Positions 25,690 to 34,399 of a stretch of 64,000 nucleotides of DNA are shown here, piece after piece. The translations under genes were made by a program, and so were the position numbers. Origin of the DNA: Iamia sp035575815. GTDB taxonomy: Bacteria > Actinomycetota > Acidimicrobiia > Acidimicrobiales > Iamiaceae. The DNA lies in assembly GCF_035575815.1 (NCBI RefSeq), contig NZ_DATLXO010000120.1:6564-70563 (forward strand), in the 5' to 3' direction. The notes under the pieces are model-generated. The model did no database searches, was not told where the DNA came from, and worked only from the letters and a program-made list of their open reading frames with translations. Position 1 is the stretch's first letter; the number at the start of each line of letters is the position of its first letter.

Positions 25690-27483
25690 GTGGCCCCGGT
25701 GCCCCAGGTGCTCGTGGACCTCGCGGCCTCCACCGTTCCACCTGATTCGAGGGCCGCGGCCGGTGAGCAACGCGCCACCCCTGCTCGGCGACTGGTTCCG
25801 GTCCTGGGGTTCGCCCAAGAGCTGGTGGTGCGGCTCCTCGTCCTGTCCTGGGCCATCACCGCCGGGTGGTTCTGGCTGTGGTGGCTCTCGCCCGAGCGCG
25901 GCGCCTTGGGAGGGTGGCGGCTCCTGACGACCGTGGTCCTGGGATGGCTCTTCGCCAACGCGTCGTACGGCTTGTTCTTCATGTGCCGCATGACCCGCCC
26001 GAACCCGGATCTCCCCGTCCCTCGGCTGCGCACCGCCATGGTGGTCACCAAGGCGCCGTCGGAACCGTGGTCGGTGCTGGCGCGCACCCTCGACGCCATG
26101 CGCTCCCAGGTGTTCCCCCACCCCTACGACGTGTGGCTGGCCGACGAGGATCCGTCGCAGGAGACCCTGGACTGGTGCGCCGCCCACGGCGTGTCGGTGT
26201 CGACGCGATTCGGGATCACCGAGTACCACCGCGCCGAGTGGCCGAGGCGGACAAGGTCCAAGGAGGGCAACCTCGCCTACTTCTACGACACCGTCGGCTA
26301 CGAGCGGTATGACGTGGTGGCCCAGCTCGACGCCGACCACATCCCGGGGCCGACCTACCTGGCCGAGGTGGTCCGCCCCTTCGCCGACCCGTCGGTCGGC
26401 TACGTCTCGGCCCCCAGCGTGTGCGACGCGAACGACGCACGGGGCTGGACCGTCAAGGGACGCTTGCACAAGGAGGCGGCCCTCCACGGTCCCATCCAAG
26501 CCGGTTGCAACGGCGGCTGGGCTCCTGTCTGCATCGGGTCTCACTATGCCGTCCGCACCGCCGCGCTGCGTGGCGTCGGTGGCCTAGGGCCCGAGCTGGC
26601 CGAGGACTACTCGACGACCCTCTGGCTCCAGTCCGGCGGCTGGGACGGCGTGTTCGCCATCGACGCCGAAGCGCACGGGGACGGTCCCGAGAGCCTGGGC
26701 GCCATGTTGACCCAGGAGAAGCAGTGGGCCCGCAGCCTCGGCGTGATCCTGACCCGCTGGGCGCCCGGACGGCTGCGCACCGCACCGTGGCGGGCCCGTC
26801 TCCGCCTCGGGTTCGCCCTCTGCCACTACCTCGCTCAAGGGCTCATCTTCATCCTCGGGGCCGTCATCCCGCCCCTCGCCGTGGTCACCGGCGCCAGCTG
26901 GGGGTCGACCAGTGTGGTCGGCTTCTACGGCCACATCTGGCCCAGCTCCCTCCTTCTGGGCGCGATCCTCTGGTACCTCCGCCGCCAGGACCTCCTGCGC
27001 CCGCGGGCGGCCAAGCTGTGGTCGCTCGACCTCGTGCTGTTCCAGATCATCCGCTGGCCGTGGACGACCTGGGGGTTCGTGTACGGGATGTGGCTCGGCA
27101 TCCGACGCCGCGCCCCCGGCTTCGCCGTGACCCCCAAGGGCCAGAGCGCCCGGTCCGGGCTCCAGCCCCGCCACCTGGTGCCGACGCTCGTGCTCGGCGT
27201 CGTCCCCGCCGCGGCCGTGGTGCTCGTCCGTCACCCCGGCAGCGCTCTGGGGCTCCAGATCATCAGCGCCATGCAAGCCATGATCTACCTGACGGTCGTC
27301 CTGGCCGTCATCATCCTCGACCTCCGCAACCAACGTCCCGGCCCGACCTCGGCGATCGATGGGGTTGCGTCGACGGTCGCGAGGTGGCGGCGCCGGCCCG
27401 CCGCAGCCCCGATCGGGGTGGCCGCCACTGTGGGCCTGTCGTTGGTGCTGTTCCGCCTGTCGGTCGTGGGCCTGACCCCGTGA
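25690..27483 (+). CDS. Processive family 2 glycosyltransferase (cellulose/hyaluronan synthase-like)
   Basis: 597 aa from GTG 25690. Two N-terminal helices (LVVRLLVLSWAITAGWFWLW and LLTTVVLGWLFANASYGLFF) precede a GT-A domain with the D, DxD, TED-like and QxxRW signature: VWLADEDPS, VAQLDADHIPG, LAEDYSTTLW and QEKQWARS. At least five further helices follow (LAQGLIFILGAVIPPLAVVT and on). This architecture extrudes a beta-linked polysaccharide through the membrane. No PilZ domain is visible. A GH26-like lipoprotein is convergent next to it, as in many polysaccharide loci where a hydrolase trims the polymer. Polymer identity unknown. Confidence 0.9.
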   Translation: MAPVPQVLVDLAASTVPPDSRAAAGEQRATPARRLVPVLGFAQELVVRLLVLSWAITAGWFWLWWLSPERGALGGWRLLTTVVLGWLFANASYGLFFMCRMTRPNPDLPVPRLRTAMVVTKAPSEPWSVLARTLDAMRSQVFPHPYDVWLADEDPSQETLDWCAAHGVSVSTRFGITEYHRAEWPRRTRSKEGNLAYFYDTVGYERYDVVAQLDADHIPGPTYLAEVVRPFADPSVGYVSAPSVCDANDARGWTVKGRLHKEAALHGPIQAGCNGGWAPVCIGSHYAVRTAALRGVGGLGPELAEDYSTTLWLQSGGWDGVFAIDAEAHGDGPESLGAMLTQEKQWARSLGVILTRWAPGRLRTAPWRARLRLGFALCHYLAQGLIFILGAVIPPLAVVTGASWGSTSVVGFYGHIWPSSLLLGAILWYLRRQDLLRPRAAKLWSLDLVLFQIIRWPWTTWGFVYGMWLGIRRRAPGFAVTPKGQSARSGLQPRHLVPTLVLGVVPAAAVVLVRHPGSALGLQIISAMQAMIYLTVVLAVIILDLRNQRPGPTSAIDGVASTVARWRRRPAAAPIGVAATVGLSLVLFRLSVVGLTP

Positions 27484-27522
27484 GGGGTCGCCGTCCCCAC
27501 CGGGGAGCGTCGTTGCGGAGGA

Positions 27523-28491
27523 TCAGAAACGGGCTTGGTACCGCTTGGCGGCGTTGGGGAAGTCCGACAGCACCCCTCCGCCCCAGTCCCAGTTGAAGTA
27601 GGCCTGGTAGACGACATCGTTGGCGGCCATCCAATCGGCCATGCGGTCGACGAAGTAGGGGTTGTCTCCCCCGCCGGCGTACTGGTCACCCGGGGCGTAG
27701 AGGCCCCACTCGGGGAAGCTGATGGGCTTGCGATGCGCCCGGGCGAAGTCCCGATGCGCCTTCAGACCGAGCGGCCGGTTCACGATGTGGGACCACCGCT
27801 CTGCGGGCGTGACGCCGGGATCTCTCCACTTCACGTCGTAGACGTTCTGTCCGATGATGTCGACGACATCGTTGCCGGGGTAGAAGGACTCGTACGACGT
27901 GAGGGCCCGGCCCCCGGTGAGACCGGTGCAGGGGTTCCAGTCGAAGGTGAACCGGGCTCCGGGGATCGCTCGCAGGACCGACACAACGTGGCGGTACATC
28001 CGGACGTAGCCAGCGGGGTCGTCGGTTGCCTGCCACGGTCCGATGTTGGGGTTGTTGGCCTCGTAGCCCAAGCGGATGACCGAGTGGCCGAGACCCTTCG
28101 CCACCAGGGTGCGACCGAGGCCCACGAAGTGCTGGTCGAAGGCCCCCGCCGCACCGAGTGCGAACTGGCCCCGGTGGCTCTCCTGCAGCAGTGGAAGGCC
28201 GAGGACGAGGCGTCGCCCGGGTTCCTCTGCCACCCACCGGGACCACGGGTCGACCAGCCAGGTCGGGTTGAAGTCCGTGGCCCACCCGTTGCTGTATGGG
28301 ACGTAGTCGGTCGCGTAGGTCTGGGCGCGGCCGGAGAAGGAGCCGAACCTCTCGAGCTGTTCGACCGCTCCCGGACCGTTGTAGACCCCAGACTCCACGT
28401 CATCAATCTGGCACCCGGCCAGCGCGATCAACGCGACGGCCAGCAGCGCGACGCCGAGGCGCCGAGGGCGGACGGAGATCTTGGCGCCCAC
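27523..28491 (-). CDS. Secreted lipoprotein, GH26-like glycoside hydrolase
   Basis: 322 aa from GTG 28491. Signal peptide VRPRRLGVALLAVALIALAG with lipobox LAGC (Cys about 29). The mature part resembles a clan A (beta/alpha)8 hydrolase of GH26 type: IRLGYEANN, RFTFDWNPC, VDIIGQNVYD, the likely nucleophile Glu in ISFPEWGLYAPG, and the closing YFNWDWGGG. Such enzymes cleave beta-mannans or related polymers. It is convergent with the GT2 gene (39 bp between stops), so it may process the same polysaccharide; that link is inference. Confidence 0.82.
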   Translation of the reverse strand: MGAKISVRPRRLGVALLAVALIALAGCQIDDVESGVYNGPGAVEQLERFGSFSGRAQTYATDYVPYSNGWATDFNPTWLVDPWSRWVAEEPGRRLVLGLPLLQESHRGQFALGAAGAFDQHFVGLGRTLVAKGLGHSVIRLGYEANNPNIGPWQATDDPAGYVRMYRHVVSVLRAIPGARFTFDWNPCTGLTGGRALTSYESFYPGNDVVDIIGQNVYDVKWRDPGVTPAERWSHIVNRPLGLKAHRDFARAHRKPISFPEWGLYAPGDQYAGGGDNPYFVDRMADWMAANDVVYQAYFNWDWGGGVLSDFPNAAKRYQARF

Positions 28492-28643
28492 GGTTCGATG
28501 CCGCCGACACCCGGTCTCTATGGGGGGGTTCTGTTCCACCCCGCTCCATCGGTCGCAGGTGCGGTCATCGTGAGGGAAATCGGTCGAGTCCTCGACCAGG
28601 GTGCGCAGTCCGGCCGCCGAGATGCCGGCCGCGCCGCCGGTTC

Positions 28644-29300
28644 TCAGGTGAGCTGACCAGCCGACGGGCAGACGTCGGCCAGCGCGCACGCCGCGCACTG
28701 CGGGACCCGGGACCGGCAGATCGCCCGGCCGTGGAGGATCAACCGGAGGCTGAACACACCTCTCTCGGGTGCGGGCACCATGGGGTTGAGGGCGACCTCG
28801 GCCCGCACCGGATCGGTCTCGGTGGTGAGCCCGAGGCGGCGCGACACCCGCCCGACGTGGGTGTCGACCGGCAGGCCGGGTTGGCCCAGCGCCACGCTCC
28901 GCACCACGTTGGCCGTCTTGCGCCCCACGCCGGGGATGGTGACGAGGTCGGCCATGGCGCTCGGCACCTCGCCACCGAAGGTGGTGTCGAGGGCGTGGGC
29001 CATGCCCAGCAGGCTCCGGGCCTTGTTGCGGAAGAAGCCCGTGGGCCGGATGAGCTCCTCGACCTCCGACGGGTCGGCGCCGGCCAGCTCACCGGGGGTG
29101 GGGTACCGTGCGAAGAGGGCCGGGGTCACGAGGTTGACCCGCTCGTCAGTGCACTGGGCCGACAAGATCGTCGCCACCAGCAGCTCGAAGGGGTTGCGGT
29201 GATCCAGTGCGCAGAGCTCGACCGCCGTACCCGGGTAGGTGTCGGCCAGGCGCTCGTGGACCACCCGGGCGCGTCCCTTGGGCGAACGAGGGCGGGCCAT
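28644..29300 (-). CDS. nth: Endonuclease III
   Basis: 218 aa. DNA glycosylase/AP lyase for oxidised pyrimidines. It has LVATILSAQCTDERVN, the helix-hairpin-helix VTIPGVGRKTANVV with the catalytic Lys, the catalytic Asp in LPVDTHVGRVSRRLGL, and the C-terminal [4Fe-4S] ligands C-x6-C-x2-C-x5-C in CRSRVPQCAACALADVC. The start ATG 29300 gives MARPRSPKGRARVVHERL. Complete. Confidence 0.97.
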   Translation of the reverse strand: MARPRSPKGRARVVHERLADTYPGTAVELCALDHRNPFELLVATILSAQCTDERVNLVTPALFARYPTPGELAGADPSEVEELIRPTGFFRNKARSLLGMAHALDTTFGGEVPSAMADLVTIPGVGRKTANVVRSVALGQPGLPVDTHVGRVSRRLGLTTETDPVRAEVALNPMVPAPERGVFSLRLILHGRAICRSRVPQCAACALADVCPSAGQLT

Positions 29301-29393
29301 CCCCGGAGGGTAGGTGGACCCACCGCTCCCCGCGCCGGCGGACCCATCCCCCGCACCGCCCGGCATCCGGGGTGCCGCCGGTAGGGTCCGGCC

Positions 29394-30242
29394 GTGGCCG
29401 CCGTCCGACTGAACGCCCACGGCGGCGAGGTGGCGTCGGGCCCCGCAGCCGGGCTCCGGGCCCGGGCCCGCCGGCGTCACGGCGAGGCCTGGTTGACCAC
29501 CACCCCCCTTCCCGCCGACGCCGAGCCGGCGGGTCCCCAAGCCCGCGCCCTCGCCGACCTGCTCCTCGCCGTCGGTGAGGCGGCGCTCGCCGACGGCGCC
29601 GTCGCCGTGCACTGGGAGACCGACGAGCCCGAGGCCCTGGTCGACCCCGTGGCCACCGCCTCGGGGTTGGACGAGCGGCGCGACGTCCTGCTGCTGCGCC
29701 GGTCGCTGCCGCTCGCGACCGGTGACCTCGACGCGACCCGTCCGGTGCCGGTGCGTCCCCTGCGCCCCGGCAGCCTCGACGAGGAGGCGTGGGTCCGGTG
29801 CAACAACCGGGCCTTCGCGGGCCACCCGGACCAGGGCCGCGAGACGGTGGCCAGCCTGCGCTCGGCCATGGTCGAGCCGTGGTTCGACCCCGCCGGGTTC
29901 CTGCTCGTCGACGGCACCCCCGGCGTCGATGCCGGAGGCCACCTCGACGGCTACTGCTGGACCAAGGTGCACCCGGCGACGGCCACGGAACCCGAGACCG
30001 GCGAGATCTACGTCATCGGCGTCGACCCCTCGGCCGGGGGCCGAGGGCTGGGCCGCTCGCTCGTCGTCGCCGGCCTCACCCACCTCGCCGACCGGGGCAC
30101 CACCCAGGGCCTGCTCTACGTCGACGCCGACAACGTCGCCGCCCGCCGGCTCTACGAGCGGCTCGGCTTCACCCCGGCGCACACCCGTCGGGTGCGCTCG
30201 CACCGACCCGGCGCGCCCTCTCGGTCTCAGGCGACCGAGTAG
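29394..30242 (+). CDS. mshD: Mycothiol synthase (Cys-GlcN-Ins N-acetyltransferase)
   Basis: 282 aa from GTG 29394. Two GNAT domains in tandem; it acetylates Cys-GlcN-Ins to finish mycothiol, the main actinobacterial low-molecular-weight thiol. The C-terminal GNAT is well preserved: WVRCNNRAFAGHPDQGRET, YCWTKVHP, EIYVIGVDPSAGGRGLGRSL (acetyl-CoA loop), and YVDADNVAARRLYERLGF. The N-terminal domain has QARALADLLLAVGEAALADG. Its last 16 bp overlap the convergent DUF4870-like gene. Presence of mshD supports the actinobacterial assignment. Confidence 0.93.
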   Translation: MAAVRLNAHGGEVASGPAAGLRARARRRHGEAWLTTTPLPADAEPAGPQARALADLLLAVGEAALADGAVAVHWETDEPEALVDPVATASGLDERRDVLLLRRSLPLATGDLDATRPVPVRPLRPGSLDEEAWVRCNNRAFAGHPDQGRETVASLRSAMVEPWFDPAGFLLVDGTPGVDAGGHLDGYCWTKVHPATATEPETGEIYVIGVDPSAGGRGLGRSLVVAGLTHLADRGTTQGLLYVDADNVAARRLYERLGFTPAHTRRVRSHRPGAPSRSQATE

Positions 30243-30781
30243 GGCTCCTCGCCCGAACCCACCACGCCCCGCACCGGGTGGAACGGCAGGGGGATCCTCC
30301 ACCAGCGGCCCCTGCGGGCCCGGATGATCCCGACGATGGCCACCGCGTAGGTCACCAGGGTGAGGCTCACGAGCAGCACCAGACCGATCAGGAAGGCGCT
30401 CGTCACCGAGGGGACCTCGTCGGTGCTGGTGATGAGGTCGAGGTAGTACGGCACCAGCAACCCCAGGGCGAGGAGCTGCGGGATAATGGTGGTGAGGGTC
30501 AGGTTGAGGGCCTCGGCCGCGTGGTGGCGCACGAAGGCCTTGTCCTTGGCCACGACGTAGAAGACCAACGCCCCGATCCAGCCGCCGCCGACCAGGAACA
30601 CGATCCACATCACCATGGCCATCGTGCGCTCCTGGGATCGGGCCACGGCCGGGTCGACGCCGGTCCTCGGGTCCGGGGCGGCGGCCGCCGCCGAGGTCCA
30701 GGCGCGCCCGTCCCACCACCACCAGGCCCCTGCGGCATCGGCGTACCAGCCGGGCTGCTCGGGAGGGGCCACGTCCGTCAT
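30227..30781 (-). CDS. Membrane protein with N-terminal DUF2510 motif and DUF4870-like domain
   Basis: 184 aa. The N-terminus PGWYADAAGAWWWWDGRAWT is the DUF2510 motif, a short Trp-rich module common in actinobacterial membrane proteins. Three or four hydrophobic segments follow, with VRHHAAEALNLTLTTIIP typical of DUF4870 proteins, and a C-terminal RRGRWWRIPLPF tail. No enzymatic motif. Function unknown. It overlaps the 3' end of mshD by 16 bp on the opposite strand. Confidence 0.85.
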   Translation of the reverse strand: MTDVAPPEQPGWYADAAGAWWWWDGRAWTSAAAAAPDPRTGVDPAVARSQERTMAMVMWIVFLVGGGWIGALVFYVVAKDKAFVRHHAAEALNLTLTTIIPQLLALGLLVPYYLDLITSTDEVPSVTSAFLIGLVLLVSLTLVTYAVAIVGIIRARRGRWWRIPLPFHPVRGVVGSGEEPYSVA

Positions 30782-30876
30782 GGGCCGAGGCTAGGTGAGG
30801 TTAGGTGAGAGGATGGCGAACGCTCCCGGGTCGCGGGGTAGGGGGCCGCGCCCACTGCGCGCCGTAGCCTCGCAGG

Positions 30877-31947
30877 GTGCCGCCCGTGACCCGCTACGAC
30901 GTCGATCGCACCGCCCTGGGGGCCTTGCTCGACGACGAGCCCCGCTACCGGGTCGACCAGGTGTGGGCCGGGCTCCACGACCAGCTCGCCACCCCTGAGG
31001 AGATGACCAACGTCCCCCTCGCCCTCCGGGCCCGGCTGGCCGCGTCGCTCCCCGAGGGCCTGGCCCTCACGACCGAGGCCACCGCGGACGGCGGCGACAC
31101 CGTGAAGTGGCTCTGGACCCTCGCCGACGGGTCTCGCGTCGAGACGGTGCTCATGCACTACCCCCAGCGCTCCACGGTCTGCGTGTCGAGCCAGGCCGGG
31201 TGCGCCATGGCCTGCAGCTTCTGCGCCACCGGCCAGGCCGGTTTCACCCGTCAGCTGAGCGCCGGGGAGATCGTCGAGCAGGTGGTGCGGGCCGCCCGTC
31301 GGGCCCGCGATGACGGCCGACGCCTCGGCAACGTCGTGTTCATGGGCATGGGCGAGCCCCTGGCCAACTACGACGCCACCTGGACGGCCATCCGTCGCAT
31401 CCACGGCGACCTCGGGTTGGGTGCCCGGCACCTGACGGTGTCGACCGTCGGGGTCGTTCCCGGGATCCGTCGGATGACCCACGAGGAGCTGCCGGTGAAC
31501 CTGGCGGTATCGCTCCACGCTGCGGATGACGCCCTCCGCGACGAGCTGGTGCCGCTCAACAAGCGCTTCGGCCTGTCGATGCTGGCCGAAGCATGTTCCG
31601 ACTACATCGAGGTCACCGGACGCCGGCTCAGCTTCGAGTGGGCGCTGATCGCCGGGGTCAACGACCGCCCCGGCGACGCGGCGCGCCTGGCGGACTACGC
31701 CCGGGCCCTGCGCGCCCACGTCAACCTCATCCCCCTCAACCCGACGCCGGGCTACCGCACGCGCGGCACCTCGCCCGAAGGGGTCGAGGCGTTCCGGTCC
31801 CGACTGGCCGAGCGCGGCGTCAACGTGACGGTGCGCCACACCCGGGGCACCTCGATCGACGCCGCCTGCGGCCAGCTGGCGGCCGGGGCCACGGCGCTGG
31901 CGTCACCGACCCGCCGCGCCGTGCCGGTCGCCCCGGTCGCCGAGTAG
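30877..31947 (+). CDS. rlmN: 23S rRNA/tRNA adenine-C2 methyltransferase
   Basis: 356 aa from GTG 30877. Radical-SAM enzyme methylating A2503 of 23S rRNA and A37 of some tRNAs. The cluster motif is CAMACSFCATGQAGF (C-x3-C-x2-C, about residues 109-116), followed by VVFMGMGEPLANYD, STVGVVPGIRRM, LAVSLHAADD, and the mono-methylated Cys region RHTRGTSIDAACGQL. Complete. The next gene begins 31 bp downstream. Confidence 0.96.
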   Translation: MPPVTRYDVDRTALGALLDDEPRYRVDQVWAGLHDQLATPEEMTNVPLALRARLAASLPEGLALTTEATADGGDTVKWLWTLADGSRVETVLMHYPQRSTVCVSSQAGCAMACSFCATGQAGFTRQLSAGEIVEQVVRAARRARDDGRRLGNVVFMGMGEPLANYDATWTAIRRIHGDLGLGARHLTVSTVGVVPGIRRMTHEELPVNLAVSLHAADDALRDELVPLNKRFGLSMLAEACSDYIEVTGRRLSFEWALIAGVNDRPGDAARLADYARALRAHVNLIPLNPTPGYRTRGTSPEGVEAFRSRLAERGVNVTVRHTRGTSIDAACGQLAAGATALASPTRRAVPVAPVAE

Positions 31948-31978
31948 CCTCCCACCGGCGGAGCGGAGGACCAAGGCG

Positions 31979-33511
31979 ATGGCAGTGACCACGGTGCTCG
32001 AGAGCAGAGGCGACCGGTCGGCCGCGTTGCGCCGCGCCCGCCGCCTCGTCGTGGGGATGCTGACCGTCGGCGCCCTGCTGGCTCCCCTGCCCGCATCGGC
32101 GGCCACGCCGTCCTCGCCTCCCGCGGCAGGCGCCACCGGCGTCGGTGGCGCAGTAGTGGACGGGGCCGATCTCCGCGTCGTGACCCAGACCCCCGGGACC
32201 GACCCGGCCTTCGACGACACCCCCCTGGCGACCAACCCCGTGTCGCCGTCGCTGCTCGCGCTCCGGGTCGAGAGCGCTGAGGTCGCCGCGGCCGACGATA
32301 CCTTGCTCGCCGCGGAGGTCGATCGCGACGACGCCATCGACCTCCGCGACGACCTGCGTCGCCGGATCATCGACCTGCAGGGCGACAGGGAGGCTGCGGT
32401 CGCGCTCCTGGCCCAGCGGCGCATCGACGAGCGGGCCCGGGGCGAGGAGCGGGTGGAGGCCGTTGCGCTCCACCGCCGCCGAGTCCAGGAGGCCGATCGG
32501 GCCCTCCGCATCCTCGAGCGGGCCCGCGACGCCCTGCGGGAGCTGCTGGTCGCCAACTACATGTCGGAGTCCTCGACCGTGTCGGACATCGGCACCGTCC
32601 TCAGCGGGCAGGGCGGGGTCAACGACGCCCTCGTGCGCCTATCACTGGGTGAGTCGTCGGTGGCCGCCCGAGCCGACGACGTCGACGAGGCGCTCGACGA
32701 CCGTCGGGCCGCCATCGACGCCCGCACCCGGGCCCGCGACGCCCGCCGCCGGGCCGAGCAGGCCGAGCGCGACGCCGTTGCCGCCCGCCAGGGCACCGAG
32801 CAGCAGATCCGCGACATCGAGGCCGATGCGGTCCGCACCAGGGTGGAGGAGGCCGACTCGGTCGAGGCGCTCGGCCGCCGCGAGGCCGCCGTGCTGGAGG
32901 CACAGGTCGGCCTGACCCCACCCCGCCTGCGCGCCGATGTCGTCGGGGCCGGGCTCGACTTCCAGCTCGTGGCCCTCGACGCCTGGGTGAAGGCCGCCGC
33001 CAGTGCCCCGTGCCGGGTCGAGTGGTGGATGCTCGCCGGCATCTCGAAGATCGAGGGCCGCCACGGCACCTTCGGCGGAGGCCGCCTGGGCGCCCGGGGA
33101 TACCCCACCACCCGCATCATCGGCCCCCAGCTGGACGGCAGTGGCGACTTCGCCCGCATCGGCGACACCGACGCTGGCCTCTACGACGACGACCCGGTGT
33201 TCGACCGCGCCGTCGGCCCCATGCAGTTCATCCCCTCGACCTGGGCCGGCTGGGGGCGCGACGGCGACGGCGACGGCCAACGCGACCCGCACACCTTCTA
33301 CGACGCCACCGCCGGTGCCGCCGCCTACCTCTGCGCCGGGCGCACCGACCTCACCGACGAGGCCCAGCTCCGCGCTGCCTACTTCTCCTACAACCACTCC
33401 CTGCCCTACGTCGCAGCCGTCCTGGCCCAGGCTCGGAGCTACCAGGCGGCGCTCACCGTCGCTCCGCACGTCCCCGCCCCGCCCTCCCGGCCCTTTGCCC
33501 CGCCCGCCTGA
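31979..33511 (+). CDS. Secreted coiled-coil protein with lytic transglycosylase domain
   Basis: 510 aa. A signal peptide (RRLVVGMLTVGALLAPLPASAA, cleavage near residue 42) is followed by a long Arg/Glu/Ala coiled coil (about 95-310). The C-terminal domain (about 320-480) is lytic murein transglycosylase-like: WWMLAGISKIEGRHGTFGGG with the probable catalytic Glu, VGPMQFIPSTWAGWGRDGDG, and YLCAGRTDL...AYFSYNHSLPYV. Such enzymes cleave peptidoglycan with anhydro-sugar formation. Coiled coil plus lysin resembles cell-separation factors. Starts 31 bp after rlmN. Confidence 0.88.
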   Translation: MAVTTVLESRGDRSAALRRARRLVVGMLTVGALLAPLPASAATPSSPPAAGATGVGGAVVDGADLRVVTQTPGTDPAFDDTPLATNPVSPSLLALRVESAEVAAADDTLLAAEVDRDDAIDLRDDLRRRIIDLQGDREAAVALLAQRRIDERARGEERVEAVALHRRRVQEADRALRILERARDALRELLVANYMSESSTVSDIGTVLSGQGGVNDALVRLSLGESSVAARADDVDEALDDRRAAIDARTRARDARRRAEQAERDAVAARQGTEQQIRDIEADAVRTRVEEADSVEALGRREAAVLEAQVGLTPPRLRADVVGAGLDFQLVALDAWVKAAASAPCRVEWWMLAGISKIEGRHGTFGGGRLGARGYPTTRIIGPQLDGSGDFARIGDTDAGLYDDDPVFDRAVGPMQFIPSTWAGWGRDGDGDGQRDPHTFYDATAGAAAYLCAGRTDLTDEAQLRAAYFSYNHSLPYVAAVLAQARSYQAALTVAPHVPAPPSRPFAPPA

Positions 33512-33519
33512 ACCTGCCC

Positions 33520-33638
33520 GGTCACCGGACTGAGCCCGGTCGGTGGAGGAGCAGGGCCCGTCGCGCCGCACGGTCACCCGACCGAGCCCGGTCGGTGGAG
33601 GAGCAAGACCCGCAGAGCACCACGGTCAACGGACGAGC
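33520..33638. repeat. 52-bp tandem repeat, two copies plus a partial third
   Basis: Copies begin at 33520 and 33572 with GGTCACCGGACTGAGCCCGG and GGTCACCCGACCGAGCCCGG, both continuing TCGGTGGAGGAGCA. A partial third copy, GGTCAACGGACGAGC, starts at 33624 and supplies the last codons and stop of the nucleotidyltransferase gene. It lies between the convergent transglycosylase and nucleotidyltransferase genes. Confidence 0.85.
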
Positions 33639-34399
33639 ACCGTGAGCGGACCGGCGCGGATGGCGTCGACCAGTCGCTCCCCGGCGCCGACCTCGGCCCC
33701 CGGCCACACCACCGAGCGCACCACCTCGGACCCCTCGGCCACCCGGGCATCGGCCCCGATCACGCTGGGCCCCCCGGACCAGGCCAGGTTGGCGGCGAGG
33801 TAGTCCGCCGGGTTCCCGCAGTCGACGAACGGCCCCTCGTGGACCACCAGGTCGAGCGCGCCGGCGAGGCGAGCGGCCGCCCACGACGCCTCGTAGAGCC
33901 CCGCCGGCTCGGGACCGAGGCGGCCCACCTCGCTCCAGGGCATGAGCGCGACCCCGCAGTAGCGCAGGGGCCCGAAGTCGCCGCGGGCTGCATCGGCCAC
34001 GCACAGCAGGCGCACCCGTTCGCCGTCCCACCCCTGGGCGAAGGCCACCAGATCGGTCCGCAGCCAGGCATCGGCGTTGGTGATGAGCGTGGGACGCCCG
34101 TCGATCCAGTCGCGCAGCACGCCCAGGGCCCCGGCGGTGCCGCGCGGCTCCCCCTCCTCCGCCGAGACGTGAGGCGGGTCGCCGGGTGCCGACCCGGTGA
34201 GGTGGGCTTCCATCGCCCGCCGGCCGTGGTGCACGTTCACGGCCCGGTCGGAGGTGACCGGGGCGAGGCGGTCCAGGGCGTGGTCGACGAGGGGCCGGTT
34301 GCCGACGGGGCACAGGGCCTTGGGCCGGAGGCGGGTGAGGGGCCCGAGGCGCGTCCCGGCACCCGCGGCGAGGACCACTCCTGCCACACTGTCAGCCAT
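33626..34399 (-). CDS. Sugar-phosphate nucleotidyltransferase family protein
   Basis: 257 aa. NTP_transferase fold: GVVLAAGAGTRLGPLTRLRPK (glycine-rich NTP loop plus Lys), PVGNRPLVDHALDRL, LITNADAWLR (metal-binding Asp), and VDCGNPADYLAANL near the end, then a short partial hexapeptide-like tail (VIGADARVAEGSEVV). It probably activates a sugar-1-phosphate to an NDP-sugar; shorter than full ManC/RmlA. The ATG at 34399 overlaps the divergent gene's ATG in a shared CATG; GTG 34387 is an alternative start. The stop lies inside the third partial copy of a 52-bp repeat. Confidence 0.88.
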   Translation of the reverse strand: MADSVAGVVLAAGAGTRLGPLTRLRPKALCPVGNRPLVDHALDRLAPVTSDRAVNVHHGRRAMEAHLTGSAPGDPPHVSAEEGEPRGTAGALGVLRDWIDGRPTLITNADAWLRTDLVAFAQGWDGERVRLLCVADAARGDFGPLRYCGVALMPWSEVGRLGPEPAGLYEASWAAARLAGALDLVVHEGPFVDCGNPADYLAANLAWSGGPSVIGADARVAEGSEVVRSVVWPGAEVGAGERLVDAIRAGPLTVLVR

